From: Hyphobacterium sp. SN044
GTDB lineage: Bacteria > Pseudomonadota > Alphaproteobacteria > Caulobacterales > Maricaulaceae
Assembly (NCBI RefSeq): GCF_021864465.1
Contig: NZ_JAKKUV010000001.1
Coordinates: 389,895 to 453,894 of the forward strand
Reading direction: 5' to 3'
DNA: 64,000 nucleotides
Shown here: one piece after another, positions 17,827 through 26,471 of the stretch
Layout of the letters: each line of letters opens with the position of its first letter
Numbering within the stretch: position 1 is the stretch's first letter
Notes under the pieces: model-generated
What the model saw: only the letters and a program-made list of their open reading frames with translations
Databases searched by the model: none
Told to the model about the DNA's origin: nothing
Program-made: the position numbers and the translations under genes

Positions 17827-19341
17827 ATGCATCTGAAGACGATTACAACGGCCGTGCTGGCGGGCAGTTTGCTCGCATCGCCGGGTTGGAGCCAGGACGA
17901 CACCGAGTTCACGATTCCCGAAAACCAGGCGGCCACGGCGAGTCAACTGGCCGAGGCGGGGCTGGAAAGCGACCTTGCGTGGGATATCGTCGAGAGCCTG
18001 ACGACCGAGATCGGTCCCCGTCTCGGGGGCAGTGAGGCCGAGGCCCGCGCCCGCGATTGGGGTGTCCGCACCCTGACCGAACTCGGTTTCGCGAATGTGC
18101 GCATCGAGGAATTCGAGATGCCGTACTGGGAGCGGGGCGAGCTTGATGTCGCGATCGTTTCACCTTTCCCGCAGGCGATGGCCGCGACCGAGCTGGGCGG
18201 CTCGGCGGCGACACCCGAAGGCGGGGTGACGGCCGAGATCGTCTTCTTTGAATCCTTCGATGATCTGCAAGACGCGCCGGCGGGCGTGCTTGAAGGGCGC
18301 ATCGCCTACATCAATGACCGCATGGTCCGCGCGCATGACGGGGCCGGCTATGGCCCCGCCAACCGCAAGCGCAGCCTCGGCTGGATCGAGGCGCAGGCGC
18401 GCGGCGCGGTCGGCCTCCTGATCCGCTCGGTCGGCACGGACAGTCACCGCATGCCGCACACCGGCAATATGTCGCGCGTGACGGAAAATACCCTGGCGCA
18501 GGGCAGCCTGTCGGATGTCGCGGCGGATTATGTCCGCGCGACCTATCCCGACCTCGCGGAGGCCCCGGCGCGGTCGCAAATCCCCGCGATCGCCCTGTCG
18601 GCCCCCGATGCTGACCAGGTCGAACGCATCCACCGGATGGGCGAGGCGATGGAAGTCAGCCTGCGCGCCTCCGGCGGCTGGCAATCGACCACGACGTCCG
18701 GGAATGTCATTGGCGAGATCGTGGGCCGGGAACTGCCCGAGGAGATCATCGTCATTGGCGGCCATCTCGACAGCTGGGACGAGGGCACCGGGGCTGTCGA
18801 CGACGGTGCCGGTATCGCGATCACGGTGGCCGCTGCGCGTCTGATCGCCGAACTGCCGGAGAACCCGCGCCGCACAATCCGCGTCGTGATGTTCGGCGCG
18901 GAGGAAGTCGGTCTGCTCGGCGGTTTCGACTATGCCCAGCGCTATGCCGACAGCCTTGGCGATCATGTCGTCGCATCTGAATCGGATTTCGGCGCCGGCC
19001 CGGTCTGGCGCCTCTCGTCGAATGTCAGCGCGGACGGCACGGCCGCGATGGACGAGATTCTCCGCATCATCGCGCCCTATGGTGTGATCCGCGGCGAGCG
19101 TGCCGGCGGCGGCGGCGGTCCGGACATTATTCCGATGGCGATGCGCGGCGTGCCGACCTTCCGCCTGGAGCAGGAAGGCTCGGACTATTTCGATCTGCAC
19201 CACACGCCGGACGACACGCTCGACAAGATCGACCCGGATGAACTGGCCCAGAATGTCGCCGTCTGGGCGGCCACGGTTTACCTCGCCGCGGAACTCGACG
19301 TCGAATTCCGAACGGCAGATGAACAGGCCGGTCGCGATTAG
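17827..19341 (+). CDS. M28 family zinc metallopeptidase with PA domain, exported
   Basis: A 504-aa protein with a signal peptide (TTAVLAGSLLASPGWSQ, cut near residue 23). The PA-type insert occupies about 120-280, followed by the M28 core: GGHLDSWDEGTGAVDDGAG (first His and bridging Asp, about 312-330), FGAEEVGLLG (general base Glu and metal Glu, about 355-364) and a late DLHHTPDDTLDKID (His ligand, about 458). These are the expected dizinc ligands of aminopeptidases and carboxypeptidase Q-like enzymes. It is likely periplasmic or secreted for peptide scavenging. A hairpin terminator follows. Confidence 0.93.
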   Translation: MHLKTITTAVLAGSLLASPGWSQDDTEFTIPENQAATASQLAEAGLESDLAWDIVESLTTEIGPRLGGSEAEARARDWGVRTLTELGFANVRIEEFEMPYWERGELDVAIVSPFPQAMAATELGGSAATPEGGVTAEIVFFESFDDLQDAPAGVLEGRIAYINDRMVRAHDGAGYGPANRKRSLGWIEAQARGAVGLLIRSVGTDSHRMPHTGNMSRVTENTLAQGSLSDVAADYVRATYPDLAEAPARSQIPAIALSAPDADQVERIHRMGEAMEVSLRASGGWQSTTTSGNVIGEIVGRELPEEIIVIGGHLDSWDEGTGAVDDGAGIAITVAAARLIAELPENPRRTIRVVMFGAEEVGLLGGFDYAQRYADSLGDHVVASESDFGAGPVWRLSSNVSADGTAAMDEILRIIAPYGVIRGERAGGGGGPDIIPMAMRGVPTFRLEQEGSDYFDLHHTPDDTLDKIDPDELAQNVAVWAATVYLAAELDVEFRTADEQAGRD

Positions 19342-19362
19342 GCCGAAATCAAGCGGCTTTAA

Positions 19363-19394
19363 GGCAGGCCCGCCCCAATCGGGGCGGGCCTGCC
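19363..19394 (+). terminator. Hairpin after the M28 peptidase gene
   Basis: Perfect 14-bp stem ggcaggcccgcccc / ggggcgggcctgcc with loop aatc. There is no T-run, so termination or mRNA protection are both possible. Confidence 0.6.
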
Positions 19395-19468
19395 CATATT
19401 AATCTTTCATTTGCCATGCGGCGGCGTCATTGCCTCCACATCGGCTGACGAGAACTGACCCCGTCAAC

Positions 19469-19499
19469 GGTCCAGAGGGACCAACTGCTGGGGGCAGTT
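19469..19499 (+). promoter_or_regulatory. Two abutting hairpins over the wecB ribosome site
   Basis: ggtcc-agag-ggacc (19469-19482) is followed with no gap by aactgc-tgggg-gcagtt (19483-19499), which ends at the start codon. The G-rich Shine-Dalgarno lies in the second loop. The arrangement could modulate initiation of the whole operon. Confidence 0.45.
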
Positions 19500-20672
19500 A
19501 TGAAGATCGTTCTCGTTGCGGGCACCCGCCCGGAAGTTATCAAGCTCGCGCCTGTTCGCGCCGCCGCGCTTACCCATCCGAACATTTGTGTCGAGTGGAT
19601 CGCCACCGGTCAGCACACCTCGCTGGCCGACCAGGCGATGGAGATGTTCGCGCTGCGCCCCGACCGGCGTCTGGCGCTCGACTGGGACGGCTCCAGCCTG
19701 ACCAGCCTGACCGGCGCACTCGTCAGCGAGCTGGGCGCGGCGCTCGCCGAGGCCAAGCCCGACATGGTCGTCGTTCAGGGCGATACGGCCTCCGCCTTTT
19801 CCGGCGCGGCCGCCGCCCACCTCAACCGCATCCCGGTCGCGCATGTCGAGGCGGGGCTGCGCAGCGGCGATTTCGCCAATCCCTTCCCGGAAGAGGGCTT
19901 CCGCCGCCTGATCACGCCGATCGCGGACCTCAACTTCGCCCCGACGCGCGATGCGGCCAGGAATCTCCGCAATGAAGGCATTCCGCGCGGCAAGATCTTC
20001 GTCACCGGCAATACCGTGATCGACGCCGTTCTGGAGATCGCGAAACAGGACCGGGTTCCCGAAGTCCTGAACCGCGCGAAGCCCGGCGAACGCCTCGTCC
20101 TTGTCACGACGCACCGCCGCGAGAACTGGGGCGAGGGCGTCGCCAATGTCTGCTCGGCGATCCGCACCCTGCGCAGCGCCTATCCCGATACCCGCTTCAT
20201 CCTGCCGGCCCACCTCAATCCGCGCGTGCGCGATACGGTGGCCGCGGAACTGGCGGGCGAAGACCGGATCGAGGTGATCGAACCGCTCGCCTATCCCGAT
20301 TTCATCGCCGTGCTGAAGAATTGCACACTGGTCCTGTCTGACTCAGGTGGCGTTCAGGAAGAAGCGCCCAGCTTCCGGGTTCCCGTCCTCGTTCTTCGTG
20401 AAAGGACCGAACGCATGGAAGCCGTGAAGGCAGGAACCGCGAAACTCGTCGGCACCGACCGCGAGAAAATCGTCCAGGAAGCGTCCCGCCTTCTCGGCGA
20501 CGAGACGCGCCGCCGCGCGATGATGCGGGCCGGCAATCCCTTCGGCGACGGGAAATCTTCCGAGCGCATCGTCCGCGAGATCGCGAAATTCTGCCGCGTC
20601 TCGCTGGCCGATCCGGCAAATGCAGCTGCCGCTGTTAACCCTGTTGGCGTTGGCGCGCCGGCAAAGGCATGA
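19500..20672 (+). CDS. wecB: UDP-N-acetylglucosamine 2-epimerase (non-hydrolysing)
   Basis: A 390-aa, full-length WecB-type epimerase with a GT-B fold. It opens MKIVLVAGTRPEVIKLAPV and has VVQGDTASAF, IPVAHVEAGLRSGDF, GNTVIDAV, VTTHRRENWGEGV and the sugar-binding DSGGVQEEAPSFRVPVLVLR (about 280-299). It interconverts UDP-GlcNAc and UDP-ManNAc in the cytoplasm. It is followed 9 nt later by nfrB and then nfrA, so its UDP-ManNAc most likely feeds that polymerase/export pair rather than enterobacterial common antigen. Confidence 0.95.
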   Translation: MKIVLVAGTRPEVIKLAPVRAAALTHPNICVEWIATGQHTSLADQAMEMFALRPDRRLALDWDGSSLTSLTGALVSELGAALAEAKPDMVVVQGDTASAFSGAAAAHLNRIPVAHVEAGLRSGDFANPFPEEGFRRLITPIADLNFAPTRDAARNLRNEGIPRGKIFVTGNTVIDAVLEIAKQDRVPEVLNRAKPGERLVLVTTHRRENWGEGVANVCSAIRTLRSAYPDTRFILPAHLNPRVRDTVAAELAGEDRIEVIEPLAYPDFIAVLKNCTLVLSDSGGVQEEAPSFRVPVLVLRERTERMEAVKAGTAKLVGTDREKIVQEASRLLGDETRRRAMMRAGNPFGDGKSSERIVREIAKFCRVSLADPANAAAAVNPVGVGAPAKA

Positions 20673-20681
20673 GGCCCGATA

Positions 20682-23048
20682 ATGACGGCCCAGCTCATAT
20701 CCGCGGCGGCTCCGGTCCTCGCTGAACTCGGACAGTTCGGCGACTGGCTCGGCTCTGACGAATTCCGCACCGATGCGGGGGCGGCCGTGCGCCTGTACTG
20801 GGCCATCCTGTCGGGCCTGACCGCCTATTCCGCCATTGCCATCTTCCTGTCGTCGATCGATGACGCCTTCATCGACCTCTACTACTGGATCTACCGGGCC
20901 CAGCGCCTGGTCACACGTCCCTTCCGCAAGGTGCCCAGCCTGAAGAAGCTGCACGCCCTGCCACAGAAGCGCTTTGCCGTCATGGTGCCCGCCTGGCAGG
21001 AGAGCGACGTCATCGCGCGCATGCTCGTCCACACGCTGAAGACGATGGACTATGCGCAATACGACATTTTCGTCGGTACCTATCCGAACGACCCGGACAC
21101 GATTGCCGAGGTCGACCGTGTCGCGCGCCAGTATCCCCAGGTGATCCGCGCCAGCGTCGGTCATGCCGGCCCGACCTCGAAGGCGGACTGCCTCAACTGG
21201 GTGATCGCCAACATCACCAAGGTCGAGGACGAGCGCGGCCAGAAGTATGACGCCATCCTGATGCAGGACTCGGAGGACGTGATCCATCCACTCTCCTTCA
21301 AGCTGGTGAATGCGTATCTCGACCGCGCCGACATGCTGCAGCTGCCGGTCCTGTCCATGCCGCGCAAATGGACCGCGCTCGTGGCCTGCCACTACATGGA
21401 CGAGTTCGCCGAGTGGCACACCAAGGACCTGCCCGTGCGTGCCAGCATGACCGGCCAGGTGCCCTCCGCTGGCGTGGCGAGCGCGTTCTCCCGCCACGCG
21501 ATCCAGCTTCTGTGCGACGAGCGCGACAACCAGCCCTTCAACACGGACTCCCTGACCGAGGACTATGATATCGGCCAGCGCCTCTACGAAGCCGGCTTCA
21601 AGTCCGAATTCGTGCGCTACCGCGCGAAGACGGCGGTCGCCGAGCGCAAGGCGCGCTTCCGCCCGGGCATGGTCACGAAGTACAAGCGCCAGCTGATCGC
21701 GACGCGCGAATTCTTCCCCGACAAGGCCAAGTTCTCGATCCGCCAGAAATCGCGCTGGATGCTCGGCATTTCCTTCATGGGCTGGAAGCAGCTGGGCTGG
21801 GTCGGTCCCGCCGCCCACCGCTACTTCCTCTACCGCGACCGCAAGGCGATCTGGACCGCGCCGACAGGCATGCTGGCCTATGCCATCGTCTTCCAGTGGC
21901 TGCTCTATGCCGCGCTGGTCTCGCTGGTGCCGTCGACGGGCGGACTGCCGCCGCTGATCGACCCGAATTCCTGGCTTTGGACGATCGTGCAGATCAACTT
22001 CATCTTCCTGGTGAACCGCGTCCTGCACCGGGTCATCTTCACCGGCGCGGCGCACGGCGTGAAATACGCCATCCTGGCGCCCGTCCGGATGGTGATCGCG
22101 AACTATATCGGCTTCATGGCCTGCTGGCGGGCCGGGCGCCGCTGGGTGTGGCACGCAATGAGCGGCACGCGCCTGACCTGGGACAAGACCGCCCACGCCT
22201 ATCCCTCGATGGAGGAGCTTCAGGCCGCCGGCGCGGCGAATGCCGCCAAGGCCCGCCGTCTGGGCGACATCCTCCTGTCCTGGGGCATGGTCGGTGATGC
22301 GGAACTGGAAGCCGTCGTGGCCGAGCAGCGCCGTCAATACCGCCCGCTGGGCCTGGCCCTGCTCGACAACACCCTCGTGACCGAGGACGAGCTGGCGACC
22401 GCCTTCTCCGACCTGACCGGCCTGCCGCGGATCGATCTCGACCCGCTGAAGACCGAGCCGGCCCTGTTGAAGCGCATCCCGCAGGCGCTCGCCGCGCGCC
22501 TGACGGCCTATCCCTATGGCAAGGAGAATGGCTCCATCCATGTCGCCATCGCCGAGCCGATCACCGAAGACCAGCGCGCCATGCTGGAAAAGGCGGCCGG
22601 CAAGCCGATCAAGCTCGCCTTCGCGCCCCTGAGCGACGTCGCCTTCGGCATCCGCTTCGGCTGGAACCGCGCCGAACTGGACAGCGATCTGCGCGCCGAC
22701 CGCGTTCTGTCGCAGATGACGATGCTGGCAGGCGAGGAAAGCGCGACTGTGTGGAAGCACATCCGCCGCCAGTGGACGCGTGCGGGCGATCTCCTCGTCC
22801 GGCGCGGCGCGCTCAGCCACGACCAGCTGATGGCCGCGCTCGACCGGATCTACTCGACCGGCGAACGCCTCGGCGACTATCTGCGCCAGAACCGCATCGT
22901 GCGCCCGGTCGATATCGCCGCGCTCGACGCCGCCCAACCGAAAACGCCCTTCGGCTTTGTTCATGTCGCCACGCGTCTCGGCTATCTTAAGGATGCCGAT
23001 CTCGCCGAGGTGGCCGCGAAGCAGCCGGAAATCCTGGAGGACGCGTGA
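20682..23048 (+). CDS. nfrB: NfrB-like glycosyltransferase with c-di-GMP-binding MshEN domain
   Basis: A 788-aa protein. Residues ~35-60 and ~390-470 contain membrane helices. Between them is a GT2 synthase domain with VMVPAWQESDVIARML, LMQDSEDVIHP (acidic metal motif), NTDSLTEDYDIG (TED) and RQKSRWMLG (QxxRW), the hallmarks of processive polysaccharide synthases. The C-terminus carries an MshEN domain (about 524-660) with RLGDILLSWGM...LEAVVAEQ, matching the RLGxxL...LxxxLxxQ c-di-GMP motif, then a second MshEN-like pair. E. coli NfrB has this order and polymerises an amino sugar under c-di-GMP control. The stop overlaps the nfrA start. Confidence 0.93.
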   Translation: MTAQLISAAAPVLAELGQFGDWLGSDEFRTDAGAAVRLYWAILSGLTAYSAIAIFLSSIDDAFIDLYYWIYRAQRLVTRPFRKVPSLKKLHALPQKRFAVMVPAWQESDVIARMLVHTLKTMDYAQYDIFVGTYPNDPDTIAEVDRVARQYPQVIRASVGHAGPTSKADCLNWVIANITKVEDERGQKYDAILMQDSEDVIHPLSFKLVNAYLDRADMLQLPVLSMPRKWTALVACHYMDEFAEWHTKDLPVRASMTGQVPSAGVASAFSRHAIQLLCDERDNQPFNTDSLTEDYDIGQRLYEAGFKSEFVRYRAKTAVAERKARFRPGMVTKYKRQLIATREFFPDKAKFSIRQKSRWMLGISFMGWKQLGWVGPAAHRYFLYRDRKAIWTAPTGMLAYAIVFQWLLYAALVSLVPSTGGLPPLIDPNSWLWTIVQINFIFLVNRVLHRVIFTGAAHGVKYAILAPVRMVIANYIGFMACWRAGRRWVWHAMSGTRLTWDKTAHAYPSMEELQAAGAANAAKARRLGDILLSWGMVGDAELEAVVAEQRRQYRPLGLALLDNTLVTEDELATAFSDLTGLPRIDLDPLKTEPALLKRIPQALAARLTAYPYGKENGSIHVAIAEPITEDQRAMLEKAAGKPIKLAFAPLSDVAFGIRFGWNRAELDSDLRADRVLSQMTMLAGEESATVWKHIRRQWTRAGDLLVRRGALSHDQLMAALDRIYSTGERLGDYLRQNRIVRPVDIAALDAAQPKTPFGFVHVATRLGYLKDADLAEVAAKQPEILEDA

Positions 23049-24751
23049 TGTCCAAGACGCTGAAACCCCGCCGTCACCGCCGCTTGTTGCTCGCGACCTC
23101 CGCGCTGATCTTCGGCCTCGCCGCCTGGCCGGCCGGGGCGGAGCTCGATCCGGCGGAGCTGGAAGCCCTGCGCATCCGCGCTGTGGAACTGGCGAATTCG
23201 AACCGGTGCGGCGAAGCCCTGCCGATGCTGGAATCGGTCGCCAATTCCAGCCGCAGTGCGATCGACTGGATGGTCGCTGCTGAGTGCGCGGTCCAGGAAG
23301 GACAATCCGAACGCGCCGCCGACGCTTACTGGCAGGCGGTGACCTACCGCGACCAGCTGCCCGAGGCGCAGGCGCTGAATGCCATGCGCGGGCTCGGCTA
23401 CCAGTCAGAGGCTGCCAGGCAAACGACGCGCGCCCTGATCGGATGGGAAGCGGCCTCGCGCCTGTCGGGTCTCGCCAGCGACCGGCTGATGGCCGCCCGC
23501 GCCGCGCGTCTCGACAACCGCCCCGGTCAGGCGATGGCCCGCCTCAACGCGATCGATCCGAACGACCTCAACGATGCGCCGCTTGCCCTCTATTTCGAGG
23601 AGAAGGCGCGCTCGATGGCCGACGCCCAGCCCGATGCCGCCGCCCTCTACTGGGAGCGCGCCGTCGCGATCGAGGACGCGCCTTACCGCCAGTACGAGCT
23701 CGGCCTGCTCTATGACCGCCTCGACCGCCCGGTCGAAGCGCGCCGCGCCTTCGATGCCGCGCTGGCCGGTGATCCGGACAATGTAACCATCGTCCTCTCC
23801 GCCGCCTATGCCGCGCGCCGGGGCGGGCAGGACGCCCGCGCCGCGGAGCTCTTCCGCCGCGCGCTTCGCCTGGACCCGAGCCGCAACGAGGTCCGCGAGG
23901 ATCTGGGCTATGCGCTGATCGCCGCGGGCGACCGCCAGGGTGCGGCCGGGGCCTTCCGCGCCGCCATCGATAATGGGGCGGGGCAGGGTGAGGCGGACGA
24001 AACCCATCTCTACCGTCTGCGCCGCGAGATCGAGCAGCTGGAACGCTCGACCTATGGCTATGCCTTTGCCGGCTACCGCTCGGAGCAAGCCATCCCGAAC
24101 CCGCTGCAGCAGGGCGCGTCGGAAACCCAGATCGGCGCGGAAGCCGGCTGGCGGCCGGACGCGCTGCGCGACCTGGGCGGCGGTGTCACGATTTACGGGC
24201 GGGGTTATGTCTCGACCGAACCGGGCACGTTCGACCTCAACGAGGACACGCTGCAATTCGGCGCGGGCGCGCGCTGGCGGCCCTTCCGGGACCACGACTT
24301 CAATGTCAGCGCCGAACGCCTGATCGCCGGGGGCGACCTCGCCCGCGATGCCTGGCTTCTGCGCGCCTCATACGGATGGACGGACGGCTATGACTGGAAC
24401 CCGTCACGGGACAGCTGGAACTACACGGCGCTCTACGCCGATGTCAGCTACATCCCCGACAGTCCGGAATTCCTCTCCGCCTATGCCTCGGCCCGCCAGG
24501 GCCGCCGCTTCCGCATCGCCGACCGCTGGGCGGTGACGCCCTATGTCGTCGCAGTGGCGCAGGCGACCGATGACAGCTTCACCACGCGCGAGCGCTTCGA
24601 GGCCGGGCCGGGCGTGTCCTTCAGCTACTGGTTCGACGAGGACCGCTACACCGCCCCGCGCAAGCGCGTCGATTTCGAGCTGGAATACCGGGAAAGCCTC
24701 GCCGGCGATGGCGACGACGCGGTCATCGGCCGGGTGGTGTGGAGTTTTTAG
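23048..24751 (+). CDS. nfrA: NfrA-like outer-membrane glycan exporter (TPR + NfrA C-terminal domain)
   Basis: A 567-aa protein with a signal peptide (LLLATSALIFGLAAWPAGA, about 13-31). It then has TPR-like helical repeats (about 60-320: YRQYELGLLYDRLDRPVEAR, LFRRALRLDPSRNEVREDLG) and a C-terminal barrel-like region (about 330-567: GYRSEQAIPNPLQQGASETQ ... VIGRVVWSF) typical of the phage N4 adsorption protein A C-terminal domain. It is much shorter than the ~990-aa E. coli protein. ATG 7 nt after GGAGG is preferred over a GTG at 23045. It presumably forms the outer-membrane exit for the NfrB polymer. Confidence 0.88.
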   Translation: MSKTLKPRRHRRLLLATSALIFGLAAWPAGAELDPAELEALRIRAVELANSNRCGEALPMLESVANSSRSAIDWMVAAECAVQEGQSERAADAYWQAVTYRDQLPEAQALNAMRGLGYQSEAARQTTRALIGWEAASRLSGLASDRLMAARAARLDNRPGQAMARLNAIDPNDLNDAPLALYFEEKARSMADAQPDAAALYWERAVAIEDAPYRQYELGLLYDRLDRPVEARRAFDAALAGDPDNVTIVLSAAYAARRGGQDARAAELFRRALRLDPSRNEVREDLGYALIAAGDRQGAAGAFRAAIDNGAGQGEADETHLYRLRREIEQLERSTYGYAFAGYRSEQAIPNPLQQGASETQIGAEAGWRPDALRDLGGGVTIYGRGYVSTEPGTFDLNEDTLQFGAGARWRPFRDHDFNVSAERLIAGGDLARDAWLLRASYGWTDGYDWNPSRDSWNYTALYADVSYIPDSPEFLSAYASARQGRRFRIADRWAVTPYVVAVAQATDDSFTTRERFEAGPGVSFSYWFDEDRYTAPRKRVDFELEYRESLAGDGDDAVIGRVVWSF

Positions 24752-24771
24752 TTTGCGCTCAATATGCTTCT

Positions 24772-26034
24772 TTATGCAGCGATTGCCGCCTCGATGCGAT
24801 TATTGTTTTCAATCTGATGCTTGATAACGGACTCTGATACGTGAAATCGCTCCGAGATTGACGAAACGTCATGTTTGTCCTCCAGCATCGACTTTACTTC
24901 GGTGCTTGGAGCAAGGAATTCAGCGGCAAACGCACGGCCTGCAGCTTGGCGGTATGCAGAGGTTGCATCATTCACGATCGAAATATCGCTTTCAGGGAAA
25001 CAAATCGCGTCGCCAATTGCTCTTGCCAAAGCAAATAGGTGAGAGCTTTGAGCTTCGCCTGACCGCCCGCGATCGCGAACATGAACTTTGATGCTGTCGC
25101 TCGCTTCGGTCCGCAGAGCTTTCACACCTTCGACACTTGGGGCAAGCGCGAATGAGCGATAACTTCCAAATTTTGAAGCCAAACTTTTAAAATTATCGAA
25201 TTCGGCATGTTCAGGCATCCCAAGGGCGCGGCGGGCCATATGAGCGAGCTTGTATCCCTTACTCCAAGCGGGTCCGCTCTGTGGATTATAATTTCTGTTC
25301 AGCTGATCCGAAATCCGTCGAAGCTCGCGAAGCTTATAACGCGTGCTTGTGTCGGTGTTCATTCGCTGCACCCATTCAAGTAGTTTTTCGCGATCAACAC
25401 CAATTGATCCAGATAAAGCCTCAACCAATGATTCTCCTGAAAAAAATGATTCAAATTTTTCAATCATTTCAGCGGCTGCATCATCAATTTGATATGGGTC
25501 GAGGCCGAGCGCGCCTGCTGCGAGGCAAAAATCTCTTTCACCATTGACTTCGCTATTTTTGATGCGCCTCCACCTTTGAGAAAGGCTGGTCGACGTCAGA
25601 CCGGAATCTTTAAGCCTCGAAATCACCTCTTCAACAAAACTATTCAAAAACGAAATGCCGTCCTCAATTCCTATGGCGTCATGTGCAGAGTTCAGAAACT
25701 TTATCTTAGAATCATTATATCTGATGCTTCGCGCATTGATATAAAGCATCTCCCCATCGGTGTGCATGGACATGTTGGGTACAATATACCCGCTCCTAAA
25801 ATTCAATATTGACACCCCGCCATCGCGAGAGCCTAACAATTTCCACCATTCATGCACTAGGCCGTCTGCAATGCCGTAGATCGGTATGCAGATTCGTTCG
25901 AAAATAGATCCTTCAGATAGGTGTTCAGTGACATTTACGTCATTGATTTCAAGCAATAGGTTGCATACAGTATTGCGTTCTTCGGGGGCCCTATTGCTCT
26001 GCTCCTCGATCCATTGAATATTTTTATTAATCAT
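24772..26034 (-). CDS. ImmA/IrrE-like protein lacking the HExxH zinc motif
   Basis: A 420-aa protein. The C-terminal part matches ImmA/IrrE organisation: a helix reading LFALARAIGDAICFP (about 330-344), then RAFAAEFLAPSTEVKSML and a SISERFHVSESVIKHQIENN tail. In active family members the first helix reads like FTLAHELGH; here HExxH has become RAIGD, so zinc proteolysis is not expected. The N-terminal and middle parts (FCLAAGALGLDPYQIDDAAA) are of unknown function. GC and codon use are clearly lower than in neighbours, suggesting transfer. Its start overlaps the 130-aa gene by 8 nt. Confidence 0.75.
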   Translation of the reverse strand: MINKNIQWIEEQSNRAPEERNTVCNLLLEINDVNVTEHLSEGSIFERICIPIYGIADGLVHEWWKLLGSRDGGVSILNFRSGYIVPNMSMHTDGEMLYINARSIRYNDSKIKFLNSAHDAIGIEDGISFLNSFVEEVISRLKDSGLTSTSLSQRWRRIKNSEVNGERDFCLAAGALGLDPYQIDDAAAEMIEKFESFFSGESLVEALSGSIGVDREKLLEWVQRMNTDTSTRYKLRELRRISDQLNRNYNPQSGPAWSKGYKLAHMARRALGMPEHAEFDNFKSLASKFGSYRSFALAPSVEGVKALRTEASDSIKVHVRDRGRSGEAQSSHLFALARAIGDAICFPESDISIVNDATSAYRQAAGRAFAAEFLAPSTEVKSMLEDKHDVSSISERFHVSESVIKHQIENNNRIEAAIAA

Positions 26035-26419
26035 GTTTGAATGACTCTACTGGCCAACCTTTATATTCACCCGAGGCCGTATTGATGCAACGACCCTCCC
26101 ACTTTTGCCCATTCTCGTCAGTATGCCAAATGTGGCGTGGGTAGTCTTGATCGCCCTCGACGTATCTAAACGCTCCTGAAAGGAGCGCGGATTGTACCCA
26201 ACTTGTCGCAATTTTCCTTTCTGCTTCCGTGGTCAGTGGGCAAATTGTCGTAAGCTGCTTCTTCGGTCGACTTGCGGCTCCGGTATGATCCACTCTGACG
26301 CAAGGTAAGCCATTCCACCAGCGATTGGCCTTGTGCTCGCAACTGCCCACATAGTCAGCTGCTGCGGCTTGCTCAGGCGTCAATCGGTCTGGCTTTTTTT
26401 GTTGTCTGGGACGAGGCAT
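26027..26419 (-). CDS. Hypothetical protein, partner of the pseudo-ImmA/IrrE gene
   Basis: A 130-aa protein with a basic N-terminus (MPRPRQQKKPDRLTPEQAAA), cysteines at about 27, 40 and 61, and an aromatic-rich centre and end (NRWWNGLPCVRVDH, PRHIWHTDENGQKWEGR). Three cysteines and several histidines leave room for a metal site, but no family is recognised. Low GC like its partner, with an 8-nt start/stop overlap, so the two are co-translated and probably moved together. The Shine-Dalgarno is weak. It could be an immunity, antitoxin or nucleic-acid-binding component; none of these is shown. Confidence 0.65.
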   Translation of the reverse strand: MPRPRQQKKPDRLTPEQAAAADYVGSCEHKANRWWNGLPCVRVDHTGAASRPKKQLTTICPLTTEAERKIATSWVQSALLSGAFRYVEGDQDYPRHIWHTDENGQKWEGRCINTASGEYKGWPVESFKHD

Positions 26420-26471
26420 CAGTACCAGTAGTCAATCGGCGTCGTGAGTATCCCGAACGGAGACAACTTGT

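Noticed and set aside
19402-19499. A c-di-GMP riboswitch ahead of wecB
   Set aside because: The conserved c-di-GMP-I core was not found; only two small hairpins are visible.
20343-22964. 873-codon minus-strand open frame over wecB and nfrB
   Set aside because: Antisense shadow of two well-supported enzymes.
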